From CAYRAV01 sp964422365 (GTDB lineage: Bacteria > Bacillota > Clostridia > Lachnospirales > Lachnospiraceae), in NCBI GenBank assembly GCA_964422365.1, contig CAYRAV010000106.1, positions 1-7,320 of the forward strand: a stretch of 7,320 nucleotides of DNA, in the 5' to 3' direction. Of this stretch, positions 4,609 to 7,320 are shown piece after piece. Every line of letters begins with the position of its first letter. Position 1 is the stretch's first letter. Below the pieces are notes generated by a model, which saw only the letters and a program-made list of their open reading frames with translations, did no database searches and was not told the DNA's origin. The position numbers and the translations under genes were made by a program.

Positions 4609-6741
4609 TTACAAATGCAGTACCCTGCTCTTAATCTCCTTCGTCTTTCCTACATTCCAGAAGTTCTCTCCTAAATAACCACAAGTTCTTCTTGTCACAT
4701 TCATTGTATTTTTATCTTTGTTGTGACACTGTGGGCACTCCCACTCCAAATTATCATTAATGATAATTTCTCCATCAAAACCACATGCATGGCAATAATC
4801 TGATTTTGTATTAAATTCCGCATATTGAATGTTTTCATAAATAAATTTCACTACCTCTTCTAATGCTTCTAAGTTATGGCGCATATTTGGAATTTCCACA
4901 TAGGAAATGGCACCACCTGAAGAAATAACCTGAAACTGGCTTTCAAACCTGAATTTTGAAAATGCATCAATAGGCTCCCTTACATCCACATGATAGGAAT
5001 TTGTATAATACCCTTTATCTGTTATATCCTTAATATCTCCAAATCTTTCTTTATCAATACGTGCAAAACGATAACAAAGCGACTCTGCTGGTGTTCCATA
5101 TAAACCAAATCCAATACCAGTTTCTTCTTTCCACGTATCAGTAGCCTTTCTCAGACGTTTCATAACCTTCAGTGCAAACTCTGCCCCTTCTGGTTCTGTA
5201 TGGCTTACACCTTTCATTAATTTAGTCACTTCATACAATCCAATATATCCTAATGAAATGGTAGAATATCCATTGTGTAACAGTTTATCAATCTTTTCTC
5301 CTTTTTGTAATCTTGCAATCGCACCATACTGCCAGTGAATCGGACTCACATCTGATAACGTTCCTTCTAAGGCACGATGGCGGCACATCAAGGCTTCAAA
5401 ACAAAGAGATAATCTCTCTTCTAATAACTGCCAGAAAACTTCTTCATCCCCCTTTGCAATAATTCCAATCTGTGGAAGGTTAAGACTTACCACACCCTGA
5501 TTGAAACGGCCTTCAAATTTATAATTGTCCTCTTCATCCTTCCAAGGTGTAAGGAAACTTCTGCAGCCCATGCAGCTGAATACATTCCCTTCATAGTTTT
5601 CACGCATTTTTTTCGCTGATATATAATCCGGATATAAACGCTTTGCAGAACATTTTACTGCTAATTTTGTGATATAATCATATTTTCCGCCTTTTAAACA
5701 GTTATGTTCATCTAATACATAAATTAATTTTGGAAATGCAGGTGTGACATAAACACCCTTTTCGTTTTTAATCCCCTCTAATCTCTGGCGGAGAATTTCT
5801 TCAATAATCATTGCGTTTTCTTCTATGTATTCATCCTCTTTTTCTAAGTTTAAGAACAATGTTACAAATGGAGATTGCCCGTTTGTCGTCATCAATGTAT
5901 TAATCTGGTACTGAATGGTCTGTACACCTGACTTTAACTCATCATACAATCTGTCTTTTACAAAGGTCTCAATTAATTCAGGCTCCATTTTTTCCCCATA
6001 TTTCTCTACATAATGTTCTTTGTATTTATTGTAGCTTTTTCTTAAATATTTGCCCAAATGTTTGATATCAACTGATTGTCCGCCATACTGGCTGCTTGCT
6101 ACAGCAGAGATAATCTGTGTCATAACTGTACAGGCAACCTGAAAACTTTTCGGACTTTCAATTAATTTCCCATTCATTACGGTTCCATTTTCCAACATAT
6201 CCTCAATATTAATCAGACAACAGTTAAAAATTGATTGTAAGAAATAGTCTGAATCATGAAAATGCAGCACTCCTTCTTCATGAGCTTTAGAAATCTTTTC
6301 AGGAAGCAGCAACCTTTTGGTTAAGTCCTTTGATACTTCTCCTGCAATCAAATCTCTTTGTGTAGAGGCAATTACTGCATTTTTATTAGAATTTTCCTCC
6401 ATCACATCCTGATTACTGTTTTTAATCAAACTCATAATAGAATCATCTGTAGTATTTGCCTTACGCACCAGTTCTCTTTCATAGCGGTAAATAATATATG
6501 TCTTTGCCAAGACATATTTCCCTGCTGCCATCAACTTCTGTTCAATCATATCCTGAATATCTTCTACTAATAAATTCCCACGTTTTGCGGCAGCGGTTTC
6601 AATGGCAGCAACAATCCCCTCGATATTATCTTCTGTAATTTTTTCAGATTCGTCCACTTCCAGATTCGCTTTGCGGATTGCGATCATTATTTTACTTCTA
6701 TCATAATCTACTACTCTTCCATCTCTTTTGATTACCTTCAT
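4609..6741 (-). CDS. nrdD: Anaerobic (class III) ribonucleoside-triphosphate reductase
   Basis: A 710-residue glycyl-radical enzyme that reduces ribonucleoside triphosphates to dNTPs without oxygen. The N-terminus is an ATP-cone allosteric domain (about 1-95, MKVIKRDGRVVDYDRSK). The catalytic barrel has C174-C175 (FNCCLIN), the finger-loop SCMGC with M391 and C393 (predicted thiyl-radical cysteine), N414, and YGTPAESL (548-555). A zinc site is formed by C650, C653, C669 and C672, and the glycyl-radical motif RRTCGYLG (684-691) puts the radical on G688. The C175/M391/C393/N414 set corresponds, as I recall it, to the E. coli/T4 type that uses formate as reductant. I start at 6741 because AAAGGA (6751-6756) lies 9 nt upstream and the ATP-cone begins there. 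A 29-residue upstream in-frame extension would run through the promoter -10 and is rejected. Confidence 0.97.
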   Translation of the reverse strand: MKVIKRDGRVVDYDRSKIMIAIRKANLEVDESEKITEDNIEGIVAAIETAAAKRGNLLVEDIQDMIEQKLMAAGKYVLAKTYIIYRYERELVRKANTTDDSIMSLIKNSNQDVMEENSNKNAVIASTQRDLIAGEVSKDLTKRLLLPEKISKAHEEGVLHFHDSDYFLQSIFNCCLINIEDMLENGTVMNGKLIESPKSFQVACTVMTQIISAVASSQYGGQSVDIKHLGKYLRKSYNKYKEHYVEKYGEKMEPELIETFVKDRLYDELKSGVQTIQYQINTLMTTNGQSPFVTLFLNLEKEDEYIEENAMIIEEILRQRLEGIKNEKGVYVTPAFPKLIYVLDEHNCLKGGKYDYITKLAVKCSAKRLYPDYISAKKMRENYEGNVFSCMGCRSFLTPWKDEEDNYKFEGRFNQGVVSLNLPQIGIIAKGDEEVFWQLLEERLSLCFEALMCRHRALEGTLSDVSPIHWQYGAIARLQKGEKIDKLLHNGYSTISLGYIGLYEVTKLMKGVSHTEPEGAEFALKVMKRLRKATDTWKEETGIGFGLYGTPAESLCYRFARIDKERFGDIKDITDKGYYTNSYHVDVREPIDAFSKFRFESQFQVISSGGAISYVEIPNMRHNLEALEEVVKFIYENIQYAEFNTKSDYCHACGFDGEIIINDNLEWECPQCHNKDKNTMNVTRRTCGYLGENFWNVGKTKEIKSRVLHL

Positions 6742-6763
6742 TGCTACTCTTCCTTTCATTTCC

Positions 6764-6787
6764 GTTTTCATGCAGGCATGTGAAAAC
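6764..6787 (-). promoter_or_regulatory. Stem-loop in the nrdD 5' leader
   Basis: GTTTTCA (6764-6770) and TGAAAAC (6781-6787) are perfect reverse complements, with a nested CATGC/GCATG dyad. On the - strand transcript this hairpin sits a few bases upstream of the nrdD ribosome binding site (6751-6757), where it could affect mRNA stability or translation. Confidence 0.4.
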
Positions 6788-6805
6788 ACCTCACCAAGTG
6801 TTCCT

Positions 6806-6834
6806 ATTATAGCATACTCCCATTCCATTGTCTA
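6806..6834 (-). promoter_or_regulatory. Promoter of the nrdDG operon
   Basis: On the - strand, TAGACA (6834-6829, five of six -35 bases), a 17-bp spacer and TATAAT (6811-6806, perfect -10). Transcription should start near 6799, giving a leader of about 58 nt. A second, poorer pair (TTGTCA 6906-6901, 17 bp, TATGTA 6883-6878) would overlap an NrdR box directly. Confidence 0.75.
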
Positions 6835-6841
6835 CCTCTCC

Positions 6842-6889
6842 ATACCAAATATAGTGGTTACATTTGTTACCCTCCACTACATATTGTGT
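6842..6889 (-). promoter_or_regulatory. Two tandem NrdR boxes
   Basis: Both sites fit the NrdR consensus acaCwAtATaTwGtgt. Box 1 (6842-6857) has core CCAAATATAG (about 12 of 16 matches). Box 2 (6874-6889) has core CTACATATTG (about 14 of 16). They are 32 bp apart start to start with a 16-bp gap, the three-helical-turn spacing typical of NrdR pairs. Box 1 ends 8 bp upstream of the nrdDG -35. NrdR, an ATP/dATP-sensing zinc-ribbon repressor, probably represses the operon here; the nrdR gene itself is not in the window. Confidence 0.75.
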
Positions 6890-7121
6890 TTACCGTCATA
6901 TGACAAAATAATTGATTTTTCAACATTTTCTCTTTGTCAAGTCCTTTTTTTGTATTTTTTTTATACATCAGAATTAGTACTAAAGCACTACAAATTTTTT
7001 GCATATCTTTTTCCTTTTCAGCATATCTTGTATTAATCATAAAAATTTTCATTGTAAAGCAGGAAATCTATTCCCGCCTGTTTTCATATGAGCCGTTACA
7101 TAACCGGCATAGGAGGTAAAA
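6890..7121. other. AT-rich divergent spacer upstream of the 7122 gene
   Basis: No gene seen. It contains two perfect 10-bp palindromes, GTCATATGAC (6895-6904) and TTAGTACTAA (6974-6983), and long T-tracts around 6944-6962. A small CAGG...CCTG dyad (7060-7080) is followed by TTTT, just ahead of the next gene. I cannot pick a convincing + strand promoter; TTGTCA (6934-6939) and TATACA (6962-6967) are 22 bp apart, too far for a standard promoter. Confidence 0.4.
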
Positions 7122-7320
7122 ATGTCAAAAACAAAAATTGTCGTATTACAGTTAAAAGAAATCATCTATACCGCTATCTTCGTAGGACTTGGCATTTTAT
7201 TCCTTCTCCTGCTCTTTTTTATGTTCTATCCCAGACAAAGCAAACCAACTATGAATGACATAGAGCCGCAGTATCAGCCGGGAGTATATACTTCCCAACT
7301 GATGTTTAATGATACTGCAC
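7122..7320 (+). CDS. Membrane-anchored protein of unknown function, partial (runs off window)
   Basis: The frame is open from ATG 7122 to the window end, 66 residues visible. A textbook ribosome site AGGAGG (7111-7116) lies 5 nt upstream. The N-terminus MSKTKIVVLQLKEI is basic and is followed by one strongly hydrophobic segment (about residues 14-36, rich in I, F, L), then a polar, proline-containing stretch with PGVYTSQLMFND (53-64). This reads as a signal-anchor protein with most of its mass outside the membrane. I have a faint memory of similar short anchored proteins in clostridia but cannot assign a family. It is divergent from nrdDG, and the NrdR boxes are over 230 bp away, so a shared role is not implied. 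Confidence 0.75.
   Translation, partial: MSKTKIVVLQLKEIIYTAIFVGLGILFLLLLFFMFYPRQSKPTMNDIEPQYQPGVYTSQLMFNDTA

Noticed and set aside
6742..6828. Upstream in-frame extension of nrdD (29 residues)
   Set aside because: It runs through the -10 element, lacks a ribosome site, and the family begins at the ATP-cone MKVIKRDG with a good RBS 9 nt upstream of 6741.
6728..7036. Open frame of 102 codons on the + strand over the nrdDG promoter region
   Set aside because: It overlaps the nrdD start, promoter and NrdR boxes, has no ribosome site and is very hydrophobic from AT-rich composition only.
1..7320. CRISPR array, transposase or phage genes
   Set aside because: No regularly spaced repeats and no coding region resembling recombinase, transposase or phage proteins on either strand.

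Overview
The window suggests a strictly or facultatively anaerobic, low-GC Gram-positive bacterium, most likely a clostridial (Lachnospiraceae-like) gut organism. The grounds are an oxygen-sensitive class III ribonucleotide reductase with its radical-SAM activase, strong purine-rich ribosome binding sites, AT-rich intergenic DNA and consensus vegetative promoters. This is inference from gene content and style, not a database match.

Layout, left to right. (1) 1-62 is a short GC-rich stretch with a tight hairpin and no resolved gene. (2) 63-3816 is a two-gene + strand module: an MBL-fold alkylsulfatase (229-2256) and a DUF1254/DUF1214 protein (2470-3786). A long, almost perfect hairpin (2335-2383) lies between them. 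The module is bracketed by 24-bp imperfect inverted repeats (63-86 and 3789-3812). Neither protein shows an export signal. (3) 3859-4056 is a compact + strand RNA gene. It has a near-consensus promoter, then a predicted transcript of about 160 nt that folds into two consecutive tRNA-like cloverleaves and ends in a U-run. The second cloverleaf (3959-4029) has nearly every invariant tRNA base but C instead of U at position 33 and a CUC anticodon. The first (3893-3957) is degenerate but displays a glycine-type GCC anticodon loop. Repeated CCTGCC and GGCAGG segments allow competing folds. (4) 4055-6741 on the - strand is the nrdD-nrdG operon, with a good promoter and two tandem NrdR-box matches 32 bp apart. 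(5) At 7122 a + strand gene for a small membrane-anchored protein begins and runs off the window.

How the parts work together. NrdG installs the glycyl radical on NrdD, which makes dNTPs without oxygen, and NrdR probably represses the operon. The sulfatase and its DUF1254 partner are probably a sulfate-ester hydrolysis unit; their substrate cannot be read from the sequence. The tandem tRNA-like RNA is the most unusual item in the window. It converges on nrdG, and its terminator U-run overlaps the nrdG stop codon.
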